Source: Lumbricus terrestris (taxonomy: Eukaryota > Annelida > Clitellata > Crassiclitellata > Lumbricidae). Taken from it: a DNA stretch of 64,000 nucleotides. The stretch covers positions 38,450,195 through 38,514,194 of the forward strand of contig OX457042.1 in the NCBI GenBank assembly GCA_949752735.1. The letters run 5' to 3'. The stretch's first letter is position 1. Each line of letters opens with the position of its first letter. Both the position numbers and the translations under genes were made by a program. Below the pieces are notes generated by a model. The model did no database searches and was not told the origin of the DNA. It saw only the letters and a program-made list of their open reading frames with translations. Of the stretch, positions 30,621 through 43,544 are shown one piece after another.

Positions 30621-31579
30621 TGATCACCCAAAAAGTTCTGCTACAATTTGTAGTAGTATTTGCACTTTATGGTGTTGTATGCTTGAAGCATTTTGCAAAC
30701 CATTTTATGTCCATGGTTGTTGCCTGAAGATGTATTTTTGTTATTGTGTACTAGAGCTCCTTAGAATATAGTCCCAGGTCACACTTATGCATTGTTTCAT
30801 CTTTTTTCTTCTACCTTGTGTAGGCTGCTCCTCATCTGTGGCTATAGTACTGACAAATTGTTCTCATGCGATGCACTGGTCTCATGGTTAAAGGCAGATT
30901 GGGTATTGAATAGATTTCTTGGTTTTAACAAAGAAATCAGAGACATTTATAAAATCTTTATCTGACATAAGTTGTCAGATAAAGTCTCTCTCACCTGTCA
31001 GAATTATATACTATTCTTTATACTTGTTTATCCTGAGTCAGTAACTAACTAAAATAAGGCATCGACCAATGGTTCTCTTGCAGTGTGTTATTCTCCAGCT
31101 ATGTTGTTGTTGTCTCTTGTAACTAGAGTCTCGTTATTTGTATGTCAATGGTATGACTTCATATGTGACACACCAAAGTTCTGTGTGATGTTGTCAACAA
31201 ACATACATGTGGACAAAGACTCTTAACTGGATATCTTGTTTGTTTTTGCCTCAATGTCTTGAAATCAAAATCTTCTATACCCTTGGCTGTTGCCTGAAGA
31301 TGTAGGTAATTAACTTTTTCTTTGTTGTGTATCAGAGATCCTTAGAATTATGGTCCAAGGTCACAGTCTCCCATCTGAGTATGAGATGCAAACTTGACTG
31401 CAAAAGTCCAAAAACTTTCAGCTGAATAAGTGCTCATTTGCAGACCCTAAAGGATAGTGCGTTTATTGGATGCCAGCTGTCTGGGTTAGGCTGTTGGGTC
31501 ACCATCCACATACTTATTTGGTGTGTGCTGTTTGAATCCACCTGATAAATGTTGAGGTCTATACTGGAATTGGACAACC
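30621..31579. other. Non-genic stretch, nothing recognised
   Basis: Two diverged direct repeats of GTTGCCTGAAGATGTA followed by a CTTAGAATTATGGTCC-type block lie at about 30718-30790 and 31288-31365. Otherwise featureless. Confidence 0.45.
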
Positions 31580-31878
31580 AACGGTTTGCGGTACTGTGAG
31601 ACGGAGGCGCCTGCGGCTGTTCGGGCACACTGCTATGGCTCGAATGCCAGCAGAATCGGATTCCAGGCAGGCATTCTGGTACAAGCTCCATCTCCTTGGA
31701 AGCACCCTAGATGAAGACTTAGGGCTACCTGGCTCAGGATGATACAAGGAAGACTTGGCATGGCTGGGTATGGATCTGGACAGGGCCATCACTGTTTCTA
31801 ACGATCAGAGCCGTTATAGAAATCTAGTTAACTCATTTTGCAACGCTCCCATTTGTGTAGTAGGTGACGAGTTATGAT
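31580..31878 (+). pseudogene. LINE ORF2 C-terminal remnant
   Basis: One frame reads RRRRLRLFGHTAMARMPAES, later DLAWLGMDLDRAITVSN and a terminal GDEL before TGA. The LRxFGHxARM block is typical of the C-terminal end of non-LTR retrotransposon ORF2. One in-frame TGA, where a Trp is expected, interrupts it near 31740. It lies just upstream of the SCOC start exon. Confidence 0.65.
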
Positions 31879-32069
31879 GATTGTAAAAGAACGCACTTAT
31901 TGCTGACTTAACATATAATTTTAATCTTTTTATTAAGATATAATTTATTGGTTCCTATTTTATTCAACTGTTTTTGCCTTTTGTCTTTGTGCTTAAGCTA
32001 TTGATTGAGATGGTGTACTATAGATTAGAAATTAGTTTTTTGTATTTTGATTCAGAATGTAACGGCGCA

Positions 32070-35000
32070 ATGGCTGATGAAATCAGAAAAGAATCTGTGT
32101 CAAGTGACTCCAGTTTCCAAGGTACATGTTAACGCTCTTAAATAATGCCATTACGATTATGCCTCCTATCTACATAGAACTGTAATTTGACATTTCCTGT
32201 TAATTTTTGTGTAATATAACATAGCATTTATGAATCAATCAATCAATCAGAATTTATAAAGCGCCCCTTCAAGGTACCTACTTAGAGGCGCTCCCGGCCG
32301 AGATCAAGTGAAAAAACAGTCTTCAACAGTTTGTGAAAGTGAGAACAGCTTGGGAGGTGTTGCATAGTCAGGAGAAGCCCATACCAGGTTATTGGACCAA
32401 CCACAGAGAATGAACGCCTCTGCATTGTTGCAGAGCGAGTGAAAGGAACCATTAAGTTACCATGGCCAGCAGAGCTCAGTGTGTGGCGGCCTATGCAAGT
32501 GGAAAGGGGGAGGCAAAGCTCACATAGATAAGAGTGTGCCCAGCCTGATAAGCATCGCTACACCAAAGATGCAATCCTAAATGAGATGCGCTGTGGGAAA
32601 GGAAGCCAGTGCAAGACCTCACGCATATATTGGGATACACGGTCGAACTTTGTGAACCCCCAATAAGTTGCGCTTCAGCCCGTGGACCCTCTCCAACTTC
32701 TTAATCCGAACCCGTGGGAGACCAGCAAAGATGGAGGCGCAGTAGTCAAGGCGTCTCAGCACAAATGCATGGACAAGAGAAGCTGCAGCTTTAGAAGTCA
32801 GAGAGTGAGTAGACACTGAGCTTCCGCAGTTGGTAATAGCAGCTGCGGCACATGTGAGATGGCACTGAGATGTAAGGGTGAGTTCAAAGTCCAGGAGCAT
32901 TCCAAGGTCACGCACCACCAAAGAAAAAGTCACAGATGGGAATTGAGAAGAGAGAACGCTCAAGTCGAGCTTAGCCAGCTGTTGCCTAGTGCCCAACCAA
33001 ATGACTGTGCCTAAATCCAACTAAGAGTAAATTTATCTGGCTAGGCAATCGTAAGCAACTTGCCAAAATTGACCAGTTGGCAGCACTTGCGACTGAATTC
33101 CCCAGTTATGCCTTCTTAAATATGATCCATGACCTGGTGTCCTGTTTGGACCAGGAGCTCACGTTTGCTCCTCATATTCACCATCTTACCCAAAACTGTT
33201 ACGATCACCTTCGCACAATTGCCCGTTCACTAACATCTAATGCTGTAACCCCACCCCTAGTCCATTCTTTCCTTACTTCCTGCCTTGACTATTGCTCATC
33301 GCTCTACCCTGACGTCCCATCCAATCGAATAATGTGCCTGAACTGAATCTTACGCTCTGTCTGCAGCACATCTGATTGGACATATCTCTAATTTCGTTTG
33401 TCATGTCTCCAGCTTGAGACATTACACTGGCTTCCTGCCTGGCAGCACATTGAGTATGGGGTCACTACTGGTTCAGCAATGTCAGTTTGGTGTTGCTCCT
33501 GACTATCTACAAGAGCTCCACATGTATTGAGGTCCCCACCGTTCTGCACAGAAGGGGTGCTCACTGCTCGTGGTTGCATTTGCATTAACTGCAACTATGC
33601 AGAATTGAGCCTTATCGTTGGTGGGCCCAATTGTCTGGAATGGGATCCCACAGAAGCTAGATGTGCTTCCTTTTACTGAAGCATTTTTTTGGATTAAACT
33701 CAAAACTGCTTTTTGCCATGCTGAAGTTGGGAGTGCTTCTGAGTAGCTCACTTGAAGAAGTGCTGTAGAAATGCTTGAATGAATAAATTAATGTAGCGTA
33801 TATATGTCTATTTACTGTTTGCATGTATCTTTGTAAGTGTGCTTCAACACTGTGCTTGTAAATATACAACTGTAGGCTACACGAAGGCAGTAACTTAAGG
33901 AAGTGAAGGACTGCTTATCACTGGCAAGCTGAGTAAGAGTTGCATTAGAAGTTCCAGAAAACAAAACCCTACTATTTTCAGTAGACTTATGTAGAATATG
34001 AATAGATTTGAACACTTTGAAAGATTTTCCATGTGAAAATATTCATTTCCAGTGGTAATGTGTAACTGGTTACTCCCTTAGGCCCCGATCACATAATCTA
34101 GAGATACCACGATGTGATTCGTTGATTGGAAAGGGATTTATCACGAGAATGCTATATAATTAACTTGTTTGATGATATTAGTTTAGTAATTATATTATTA
34201 TTTAACTTGTGATTTTTATTTGCACATTTTTATTACCTATTATTACTTTGATGTATTATAATGATGTTCTGTGTCCCATTGTGCGTTTGCAAGTGGTGTA
34301 ATAAAGAAAATACTTACTTACTTACTTAATTGTTTGATCATAGATCCGGACATAAATCCAGATGAAGAGGACGAAAAGCGACGTCTTATCGGTCAAGTCT
34401 TGGAACTACAGAACACACTCGATGGTCAGTTGTCAGAGCTTCACCCTGACTCTTTTCAATAGACTTTCTTATGCATGCAGGGATATTTCTTTATACAATA
34501 AAGTGAACTTTGCTGTCATTAGTTATCATTAGTTGGTGCTTGTGCAGATGTATCTTGGCCTGCGTAACACTTTAACGTGAAGCTGCACTGGTTTCCAAGT
34601 TGCTTCTACTGCACTCTCATCATTATGGTATAGAACTTAAATTCTTCATGTCGAGTTTTGAGGGATGTGAACACTTCTGCTTGGAAGAGCTTATATTTAT
34701 ATTGTGTCTCATTTGACCATTCAGGCATGACCAGCTGTGACGTTCAAATGTCTCTTATATCCTAGAACTTCATAAGCACACATGACTGCATACACAGCTG
34801 TTGTTAAATATTCTTCCTTGTAATAACACTTTTCCTGAGCAGCCAATGACAGGTCCTGGCGATGGATGCAGACTTGCATGCGACAACCTGAAACTCGTGT
34901 CTGGCTTTGTGCACTGTACACATTCCAGAAGTCGAAAAGCATGTTTTTTACTCTTACAGACTAATTTTACGTTTATATAGAATTCTGCCTTAATTAAGAT

Positions 35001-35209
35001 ATTTTATTAACATGTCTTCTGATTGTGTTCTTCATAAAGGAAGTAATTACTGTTGTGTATGTTTAGATTTGTCTCAGAGAGTGGATTCTGTGAAGGAGGA
35101 AAATCTCAAATTGAAATCTGAAAATCAAGTTCTAGGACAGTACATAGAGAATCTGATGGCTGCAAGTAGTGTATTCCAAAGCCTTTCTCCAAAAGCCAAG
35201 AAAAAGTAA
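32070..35209 (+). CDS. SCOC: SCOC, short coiled-coil protein (91 aa, three coding exons)
   Basis: SCOC is a small Golgi-associated coiled-coil protein known to bind ARL1 and to take part in autophagy regulation through FEZ1/UVRAG. Coding exons are 32070-32121, 34344-34424 and 35067-35209 (TAA at 35207-35209). All introns have GT/AG ends and both junctions are phase 1. Exon 1 starts after an AG at 32054-32055, and the ATG at 32070 gives [14 protein letters not shown]. Exon 2 encodes the acidic [11 protein letters not shown] stretch and the start of the coil, [13 protein letters not shown]. Exon 3 encodes the hallmark [20 protein letters not shown], then [10 protein letters not shown] and a basic tail. 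This segment is nearly identical to the vertebrate protein as remembered, and the length fits the short isoform. Upstream untranslated exons were not identified. Confidence 0.93.
32235..33020 (-). pseudogene. LINE fragment (RT C-terminus and 3' tail) in SCOC intron
   Basis: The minus strand encodes [17 protein letters not shown], then [17 protein letters not shown] and [17 protein letters not shown], the post-YADD part of a CR1/L2-like RT. Below it lies the 3' UTR, ending in TTTATAAATTCTGATTG plus an ATTG repeat at 32235-32260. It is 5'-truncated. Confidence 0.8.
33015..33790 (+). pseudogene. LINE fragment, opposite orientation, in SCOC intron
   Basis: The plus strand encodes [19 protein letters not shown], then [17 protein letters not shown] and [17 protein letters not shown], followed by a frameshifted C-terminal end. 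It starts at the same protein position (WLGxRxQLAK) as the minus-strand fragment next to it, but the two differ too much to be a recent inverted duplication. Confidence 0.75.
34080..34335 (+). mobile_element. Probable retroelement 3' tail before SCOC exon 2
   Basis: GTAATAAAGAAAATACTTACTTACTT resembles a poly(A)-signal-bearing LINE or SINE tail with a TACT microsatellite, ending about 10 nt before the splice acceptor of SCOC coding exon 2. The body is not recognised. Confidence 0.35.
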
Positions 35210-35371
35210 TTTATTCATACTGACACAAATGACATGAAATCGAATGTTAGACAATGATGCTTCTTGCTGTAAAAATTTCTTCACTATTATATTTGGTGCT
35301 TCTTGCATGATTGTTGTATCATTAGTGAACCTGTTCAACTTATACTCTGTCAGGATTCAGTTTATGAAAAC

Positions 35372-35805
35372 CATAGATGTAAAAAACGATGGAAACGAAT
35401 TTAAAAACGGGAAAAAACGTCGTTTTTTTAAAATAAAAAAAACGACAAAAAACCCATAAAAAACGGAAACGGAAAATAATCTTACTTTGCTGCATCTAAA
35501 ACCGCATTTTAACCTTGAAAACATTAATTAGGAACCTACTACACGCAGGCTATCTCTTAAATGATGATGTTAAACGATGAAATAATGACTTTAGTTAGCT
35601 GAATCCTTGAGAGTTGGCGGAAAACATAAGGAATATCAAAAAAAATTAAAATTAAGGAAAATAATAACAGAAAGTAAATGAATAAATAAAGTTAAAGAAG
35701 AAATAAAAAAAACGATAAAAAACGATGGGGAAAATAAAAAAAACAAAAAAAACGACATTTTTTGGGAGAGAATAAAAAACGAAAAAAACGTTTTTTACAA
35801 CTATG
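35372..35805. mobile_element. hAT-like MITE, 434 bp, downstream of SCOC
   Basis: Ends CATAGATGTAAAAAACG and CGTTTTTTACAACTATG, flanked by a perfect 8-bp duplication ATGAAAAC (35364-35371, 35806-35813). The interior is rich in AAAAAACGA words on both strands. It may lie in the SCOC 3' UTR. Confidence 0.85.
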
Positions 35806-35813
35806 ATGAAAAC

Positions 35814-37941
35814 CGATTGCTATTGCTTCTGTGAAGGTTCAGTCTGTTCACTTTTCAACGAAAGACTTGCACTCTGCTGGTTATCTGTGTCTGGAAGCAA
35901 CTTTCTCCTGATTTCATGTATGTATGAAGTCATGACCTTGGAAATTACTTATATTATTGCTGGCAGATATCACAATCTGTTGATTTGTTATGATTTGAAT
36001 ATAATATCTTTATTGTTGTTGTATTTTCCATTCAATGAGCATTAACTGGAGAAGGTAACTTAGGCAGTTTGTGAGACGAGAAATTAATCAGAGAACATGT
36101 GTTGGTTGCTTAGTAATTGCTCGTGACAGTTTGAGTTGCAGGAAAGATTACAGACTGCAACGATGAGCAGGACATGGCAGTGGAAGGGTAAGCATGTCAA
36201 CCATAGTGTGTAGATGATGGAACATTTTAGTTGCAGTGGAAGGCCACTTGAGATTTAAAATTCTGCTTTCAATGTAACGACAAATGTTACTTGTGCTTTG
36301 CTCAATTTAGATGTCTACTTCATTATTTGTTCTGTGCCTCGTAACTGAGATGAATCATGAGACCATTGGGACCGAGACAAAACCCAAAGCATCCTGAGAC
36401 TAAGACATAATTTGCCTAGCAGCCGGAGATAAGACCAGGCCTTTGAGATGAGACTGAGACTTTAAGATGAGAGTGAGCTGGGCACCAGATATCCCTGAAA
36501 GTCTACTACTAGTCAACAAGTAAATGAGGGACTCTGGAAAGTTGGAAAAATATATTGCATCCATCATCAACTCTATGGTTGGACCACATTTTCTTGTAGG
36601 TAATTACTTTTAGCGACACTCATAATTATTATAATTAGCTTCTCCTTTGTTGAGGCTTGGGACTTCCGCTTCCTAAAATGTCAGTGGAATAGTTTGGATT
36701 GCCTGCTGTTTAAGAACAAAATGAAGATTTGAAGAAAGTAACTTTTTTGTGAAGCTATCTGAACATGTTGTTAACTTGGATTAGATTTTGTTAAACCATA
36801 ATTATATAATTATGCTGATCATTTCTCACATTCAATGCACGATGCCTATTCCCAGCATATCAAATTCAAGATTTCAATCGGATTGCCAGTTGAGGAATTC
36901 CTGAGGCTATCTCAGTTTTGGGTGACTGCGGAAATATGTCCTTGTGCCTTGAGGTCAACTGGTTCAATTTGCACACATTAAATGGAGATGCTATATCATG
37001 CCTTTTCACTGGTGGGGCCACTGGGGGAGCCTTACAACTGGAATTTTCTTCCATATAGGCAACATTTGTTAGCATTTAGAAACCTGTTCTTTATGGCAAG
37101 GGAGCACCTCTGAGTATGTTTGTTGGAGAGGTGCTTTGTTAAACGAGTGCTCTGAATGGGTGAAATTTGGAAGACGATATTAATTTGCAGACTTGAAACT
37201 CTTTACTTCTTGGTCCATCTTGAAATAAAAGCTTGAATTTGCTGATCAATGCGCACATTTGTGTCATTTGTGCCACTTACTACTGCTGGTATCTCTAAAG
37301 TTTTTATTATATGGAATTCAGCAGTAAATTTTTTATATTGAATGTTAATATAAAGAAAGTCATTCTCCCAGCACAAAGTCATTAAATATGCAGATATTTC
37401 AAACCACCAAGAAATATTGTGTTTTGAAGTTCTTGAAGGAAGAAATTAGGTGGTATCAGGGAAACATGATTGGTGAACAGTTTCATTCTTTGGGACAGCA
37501 ACACAGAATGCTTGAGAGTCCTTGGAAGTTCTGTGTCATGGCTTGGCCCATATAGCACAGGTGCCAGGCGGAACATAATGGACTGACTAGTGGTTCAAGG
37601 TTGGTAGTAGTGGTTGTAGTAAGGACTTTATAGGTCAGGCTTACCGGTAAATCTTATTTAACTACTATTCATTATCAAGACATGACAGCAGCAGATCATG
37701 GTGAGTTTGTGACATGTCTCTGGTAAGGACTTTACCTGTCTCAATGTGTCTCATGTTTCCCTAACAAGATAACCAACCTTTTCAAATCGTGTTCTGTTGA
37801 AACAAGTCTATTTAAATCTACTTAAATGTGCATGGCAGACATAATTACTGTCTCTGATTTATCTGTCTTTATGACCAGACCATTAAAGCGCAGCCATAGA
37901 GGCGCCTCTAATAATTGGTGTATACTGTGAGAGGCACTTTA
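35814..37941. other. Non-genic stretch, nothing recognised
   Basis: AT-rich intergenic DNA after SCOC. The ORFs present are under 80 codons and match no recognised family. Confidence 0.45.
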
Positions 37942-38377
37942 TCTATATTATAAGGCAGAAACACTTTCTGTATGTTTATTTGTTTGTACGCTTTTGACTC
38001 TCCCCTGCAGAATAGGCTCGGAAATGAAACAGCGTCGGTTTAAAAAAATTATTGCAATCGATTCTTACCCAAATTATAAGGTCATCGCAACTATTTTCAG
38101 GTTTTAATTCCGTTTAAAACAAAAGTTATTAGCGTTTTAAGACGGATTTCATCAATAATAACGCTTCAGTAAAGAGTCTACAGCCCATGACGTCATACCC
38201 GCCGAGTAATAATTTTCGCAGCGCCCCGCAGCGGCAGGTCACCTTTGGCCTTTTGGGGAAGCGATGTGGGGTGGAGGGTTGGCAAAAACCCGAAATCTAG
38301 CGGTCTACGATGGGTACCACAGTGGAGTAGTGTTTAAAACCCTATATTTCCCGGGCAACGCCGGGTAACACATCTAG
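37942..38377 (+). mobile_element. Non-autonomous Helitron, 436 bp
   Basis: The 5' end is TCTATATTATAAGGC and the 3' end is CTAG, inserted between A (37941) and T (38378), as Helitrons require. Just before the 3' end CCCGGGCAACGCCGGG forms the expected hairpin, then 10 nt to CTAG. There is no Rep/helicase coding. Confidence 0.88.
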
Positions 38378-38503
38378 TAAGTTTATAGATGCAATACAGG
38401 CACTGAAGGCTTCTCAAGTTTTGCATTGTCATACTTTTCTGTGGATGAAATCTGAGCAATGCAAGATGAAGCATCACTGACTGCTGTAACTGGACTTCAA
38501 AGT

Positions 38504-38763
38504 CAGTGGCGCAGACAAGGAGGGGTTTCGGGGGTTAAACCCCCATTGGCCTAGGCAAAAAGTTTTTTAAAGGTTATTTATCCACTTAAATAAGAAAAAG
38601 CAAAACAATTGCTTGTAGTAACATTTGCTTTTCTTACTTTATTCCTTTTGTTACTTTATTCCCTTTTTATTTGCTGTAATACTGTTGGGTTGGTGTTAGA
38701 AAGGGCATCCGGCTAGGCCATAAAACCCCCAACCTCCATCATAAATTCCTAGCTACGCCACTG
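38504..38763. mobile_element. hAT-like MITE, 260 bp
   Basis: Ends CAGTGGCGCAGAC and AGCTACGCCACTG, flanked by a perfect 8-bp duplication TTCAAAGT (38496-38503, 38764-38771). Confidence 0.88.
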
Positions 38764-38771
38764 TTCAAAGT

Positions 38772-40463
38772 GATAGGCTAAGCAATTGTTTTTGAAATCC
38801 TATGGGACATGATTTTTTTGTTGGTGCTTATGACCAAACTATTGAACCTAGGACATAGGAGACACTCCACAAATTTTACTTTCACGACAGTGCAGTGTAA
38901 AGCTGAGTACCATAGCTAATTTTGTTTACAATGATTGAATGAAGTCAGCTAAAACTACTTTTAGCATCCACCGGTAATTACATGTAATGGTTGGTGCTTT
39001 TTTGCTATAATCTGCAGCCACGTCCCCTCCGATATTTACCTAGCCATGCCAAGTCAAGTCCCTTTTGACTATTTGCCTGGCCATGTGCCCTCTGCTATTA
39101 TATAGGACATCTGTTGTAAGCTAAACTGCTTGTGAGCTAATTTTATATTGTGTTTCTTAGGAAATTAATAATTATGCAAGTTCGGTCGCAAACGATGGAG
39201 TGCACTTTGGTGGCATCTGAAAGCGAGAGAGGTTCTGAGAGAGAGATAGAGGGGTAGGCTGAGAAAGGTTGGCTGCTGAAATAGTGTTAGTCTAGAGTTT
39301 GAGTTAAGATGTTGATGTAAGAAGTATAGGAAGTTTAACTTTGACGTTTTTGTACGTGTAGAAATTTATGTTTAAGTGTCGTTTATATGTATGTTGCTGA
39401 ACTTTGATACAACAAAATAATCAATAAACTACACATTGTGTCATGTATCTGCATAGTGAAACCACAAGTTATCAGTCTAAAATGTTTCTGAAATTTGTAA
39501 CTTGCGCTTAATAGAAACAGTGAACTGTAATTAGCCTATAAAGAAGCGGGAATAATTCTAAGAGACTGGAGATTTGTGTTGTTTTGAGAAGGAGATACTC
39601 GCATTGCTTATAACATCAAATCACATGTGATGGTCTATGTTTTTTGCCATTTGGTATTGTAATTGTAAATATATTCAGCTTGCTGTACATGTAAGCCCCC
39701 CTTTAAAAAAGGCCATCTTTTTTATGACATGTAAAACCTAAATATTTTCATGATAAGCTCGCTAAAAATGAAACAACACAACACGTACATGAGATTTCGA
39801 CCGAATTACTAAAAAAGGTCGTCAGAAATTTTGGCGGATGAAAATGGAAAATTTCAATGAGATTTCGGCCGGATGACTAAAAAAAGAAAGGCAGTCAGAA
39901 ATTTTGACAGATGAAAATGGAAAATTTCCTCCGCGAGGGTTCACCCCCTAAAACTGAAATCCTGGTGCCGCCACTGATTCCAGCACATGAGCATTCAGCA
40001 GGCACTATGGGACAAGCCCCAATTGCAAAAAATTGCCAGGTAATTTTTGAAAACAAGTAGCGAAATCGCTAGGCTGTATATTTGCTACAACAAGGCATGT
40101 ATGGCTATATATATATCCAGTCACTCATTTTTCAAGTCAAAACCCTTTTGAAGTTTTTTACTATTTGCCTAGTCATGTCCCCTATGGTTTATGTCTAGTT
40201 AAGTTCCTCTGGCTATTTGGCTATTTGTTTAGTCATATCCCCTCTGCTATATAATATAATCTGTCTCCTGCATATATTTGTCCATCAAGTCCCTTTTACG
40301 ATTGAAGAGAAGGATTTAGCCTCGCCATCCTGGTAGCAACCGAGAGAAGGATCTTGCTGTCAGAAGCGCCCACCAGGGATTGACCTACTTTTTCCCTTTC
40401 AGTATAGTTTCTGAACTAAAACCGGTGTATGACGGATGCTTGACGAATGATACATGATATGCC
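38772..40463. other. Non-genic stretch with short tandem duplication
   Basis: About 39785-39925 holds two diverged copies of a GAGATTTCGRCCG / GTCAGAAATTTTG / GATGAAAATGGAAAATTTC unit. GGTGCCGCCACTG at 39964-39976 may be a lone hAT end. No gene recognised. Confidence 0.45.
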
Positions 40464-41782
40464 CATAGGCGTAGGAGATGGGGGTTCAGATGGGGCAAAT
40501 GCCCCCCCCCCCCCCCCCCCCGCAAAAATTTCAGGCAAGTGTTTTTCGGGCAAGTAGACCCGGGAAATATTGATCAAACCTCTTGAAGTTCAACATTCAT
40601 TGGTACACCACATTATCTCCCAGTTCCAACGTGCCCGAATCGAGTTAAATATTAACTCACAACAACTATGGATAGCAGAAATTCCCGACAAAGTTCAGAA
40701 TTCATGGTAGAATATTGTAACTAATGGCGAGAATCGGAGCAAATTCACGAGCAGAAATTTGCCAGAAAATTGCGACAATTCATGGCATTTGAGGAAATTT
40801 ACAGCATTCAAGCCAGGTGCCACAGATCACAGAATTCACTGACTGAATGACATCGAAATTTCTTCTATACCTGGTCATGAGGCAAGATACGCTAATCTTG
40901 CGATCGTCAACTTTGAACGTGCAGATCTTGTTCTGCTCTCTGAAAATTTCCGATATTTTCCTTCTTGTCAAGTGTGCGTGATCAGGGTGTTGCACTTGAT
41001 AGCTCACTTAACTGAGCACATTCCTCTTATTTTCATTTAAGGTGTCTCAGTATCTTTTGCTGTTCTGTCCCCACCCATTGGCTTCCTCTGCGTGCTCACT
41101 GCTCAGTGCTCACATACAATCTAAGTTCCTCACTGGTCTTCAAGGCTCAGCGGGTTTGCCCCAAATATCTGACCGATGTTATACTAAGGCCTCACACAGC
41201 TTCCTCCAACCATCCATTTCATTCATCCAACAGACTTGACTCTTGCTTCATCCTTCCAGAACTGCTATGGCTCAGTGTTGATCATTTGCCTCAATTGGTC
41301 CTTCTCTTTGAAATGAGCTTTCTCCTTGTGTTCGCACAACACTTTCTCCGGCAGTCTCTCTTTTTCCTTTTATCCTCTTAAAACCTGCCTCTTCGTGCAT
41401 GGTCTTTGGTACTAGGAGCGCCTCTGAACGGTTCACCCTACTAGAGGCGCTTTGTAGATGATTAAATATGATACAATACAAAACAATATACAATTATGAA
41501 TTTAATCAGTTGCTAGTGTGAAGTTTGAACTGGTTAAGTGTCCGGAATATTATACATAGGCTACATAATAAATTTGCATATATGCCTAAAATTACCCAGC
41601 CTAGGCGGTCCCTATAATATGGCCGGGCCCCAGGGTGTTTGCCCCTCTGCCTCTTGTCCCCGGGTGTGGGTGCAAGAACAGGGGGCTATGTGTGCATGAC
41701 GTCAATTACTCCGGGTTTATGTTTTCGGGCAAAAGAAAATATTTGGCCACCCCACTCTGCTGAAATGTCCTCTACGCCTATG
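40464..41782. mobile_element. hAT-like non-autonomous element, 1319 bp
   Basis: Ends CATAGGCGTAGGAG and CTCTACGCCTATG, flanked by GATATGCC and GATACGCC (8 bp, one mismatch). It contains a 22-C run at 40502-40523 and a LINE C-terminal remnant inserted at about 41090-41475. Confidence 0.75.
41090..41475 (+). pseudogene. LINE C-terminal and 3' tail remnant
   Basis: One frame shows PKYLTDVILRPHTASS, like the APxYLxDLL region of LINE ORF2. The 3' end TAGAGGCGCTTTGTAGATGA resembles the GAGGCGCTTTATAAAT tail of other LINEs here. Confidence 0.5.
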
Positions 41783-42133
41783 GATACGCCTGGTCCTCAG
41801 ATGAGGGTAACAGTCACTCTGGTGCACACCAATGTACGATCACTGAGCTGCGTTATGGAATGTGCTTGAGACCCTCCCTCTCTCCCTCCGTCTGTCGGTA
41901 TGCAAGATTTGTACATACTATAGTATACGCACAACAGCAGGTTCCAATACCCTTCATGTTCATAATAGGCCCCTACAGTTAATTCTTTATTCGGTCTAAT
42001 GATCATGATCAAGTGACCAACGTAGAGAACACCAACAAACTGATGATCAAAAACCAATAGGCCTAAGGCACCAATGAGCATTGAGAAAACTGAACAATTT
42101 GTGTAATCTACTATGTAGGACAGTAGGAGGGAT

Positions 42134-43536
42134 CATGGGCGTAACTTTGTCTCAAATAGTGGTGGTGACTATGATTCCTCTGCAGCTCTGTTCACTAGGG
42201 TAGCAAGGGCAAAGCGCCCCTCCCTGCTCCATTTCCCCTGTGCTATGTAGTGAACAGTTTGCCTGTTCCGGGTCTTTTAGTCGTTCCATAATCGTCAGCA
42301 ATTTGTGTTTTGATGGTTTGTCTATTTTTTGTTTTTAATAGAAATTTATTTTGTGCTTCTTTGAAAGAGTTTGCTGCTACTTCTGTATCGATCATTATAT
42401 AGCCTAGCGATGCTAAATGCCAAGCATAGCCATTAATGCAAATTATAAGTGTAAAGTACGCTATACCATACGGCATATCGAATTACAATGCACAATAAAT
42501 TTGACTTTGCCTATACCGGTATCATTAAAAATGTAGCCTATATATAGGCAATCTCACAGGTGGCACCAAGCGGGCAAAACGCCCTATGGTTCGCCTTGGC
42601 TTTCGGCGAAACGCACACTGTACATGAACGCATTGCAGGTCCATTCTTAGCAAGCAATTTTTCTTGTGCTTCAAAGAATAGAGGTGCAGTCCAACATACC
42701 CTCAGAATCAAATAGATCACTGCTACAGTACCCGTAGGCCTACCTCTTTAAAGTTATTTTTAGGCTTTAGAGGTCATAAAGTTTTCAGAAAGTACAAATG
42801 GGCAACAATGGGCGTTTTGCCCCTGTGTGAGGGTAAAACGTCCCTTTGAGGCACCTTGTATTTAATCATTTTGCATTGTCATCCTTTTAGAAATTTTATC
42901 GAACAGAATTATAGTACACGAGCTTTATTTGGGACATTCAGCACTGTAGATCTTACAGTAATTTCAAGCTTGAAATGTTATTTGTCAAGTTGTAAATTAG
43001 GAAGAGCCGCTAAAATGGGCGTTTTGTCCCCTCTTCTTTCCTTCCCTTCTCTTTTTCTCTCGCCTTCCTCTATTCCTTCCCCAAATACGAATTTAGTATA
43101 AGCTTACTTTGTCTGGCACTTTAGGTCTCCGCAAATTAGAGCAATGCGATGTCATGCTCGTATTTTCAAAATGAATTTGATAATTTGACCTTTTTATAAA
43201 CTCAATTTCACAGTGTCAAGTCCAGATTGTATGCAACAAAATGGATAGCTTCCCCTAATTATTATGAAACCAAGCACATGAAAATAAGGTAGCGTGGACA
43301 ATGGACGCAATGATCGAGGAATCCTCTGTCAGCTTTGCCGACATTGCGATATTAAATATCCAGGATTGACCATGAATACATGTGTAGACTGTAAAGTGTA
43401 TAAGCCTACGCTTGACAGTCAAATGCTTTCAAAAATATTTATGTGCAGGACCAAAAAAGTGGTGGTGACTGTCACCACCACTTTTAAAAGTGGTGGTGAC
43501 TGGACACCACCGTCACAATAGAAAGTTACGCCTATG
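42134..43536. mobile_element. hAT-like non-autonomous element, 1403 bp
   Basis: Ends CATGGGCGTAACTTT and AAAGTTACGCCTATG, flanked by GGAGGGAT and GGAGGTAT (8 bp, one mismatch). Subterminal GTGGTGGTGACT words are inverted at the two ends. No transposase is visible. Confidence 0.78.
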
Positions 43537-43544
43537 GGAGGTAT

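Noticed and set aside
36866..37576. Two 60-70 codon minus-strand frames after SCOC
   Set aside because: They show no recognisable motifs, splice context or similarity to any family known to me.
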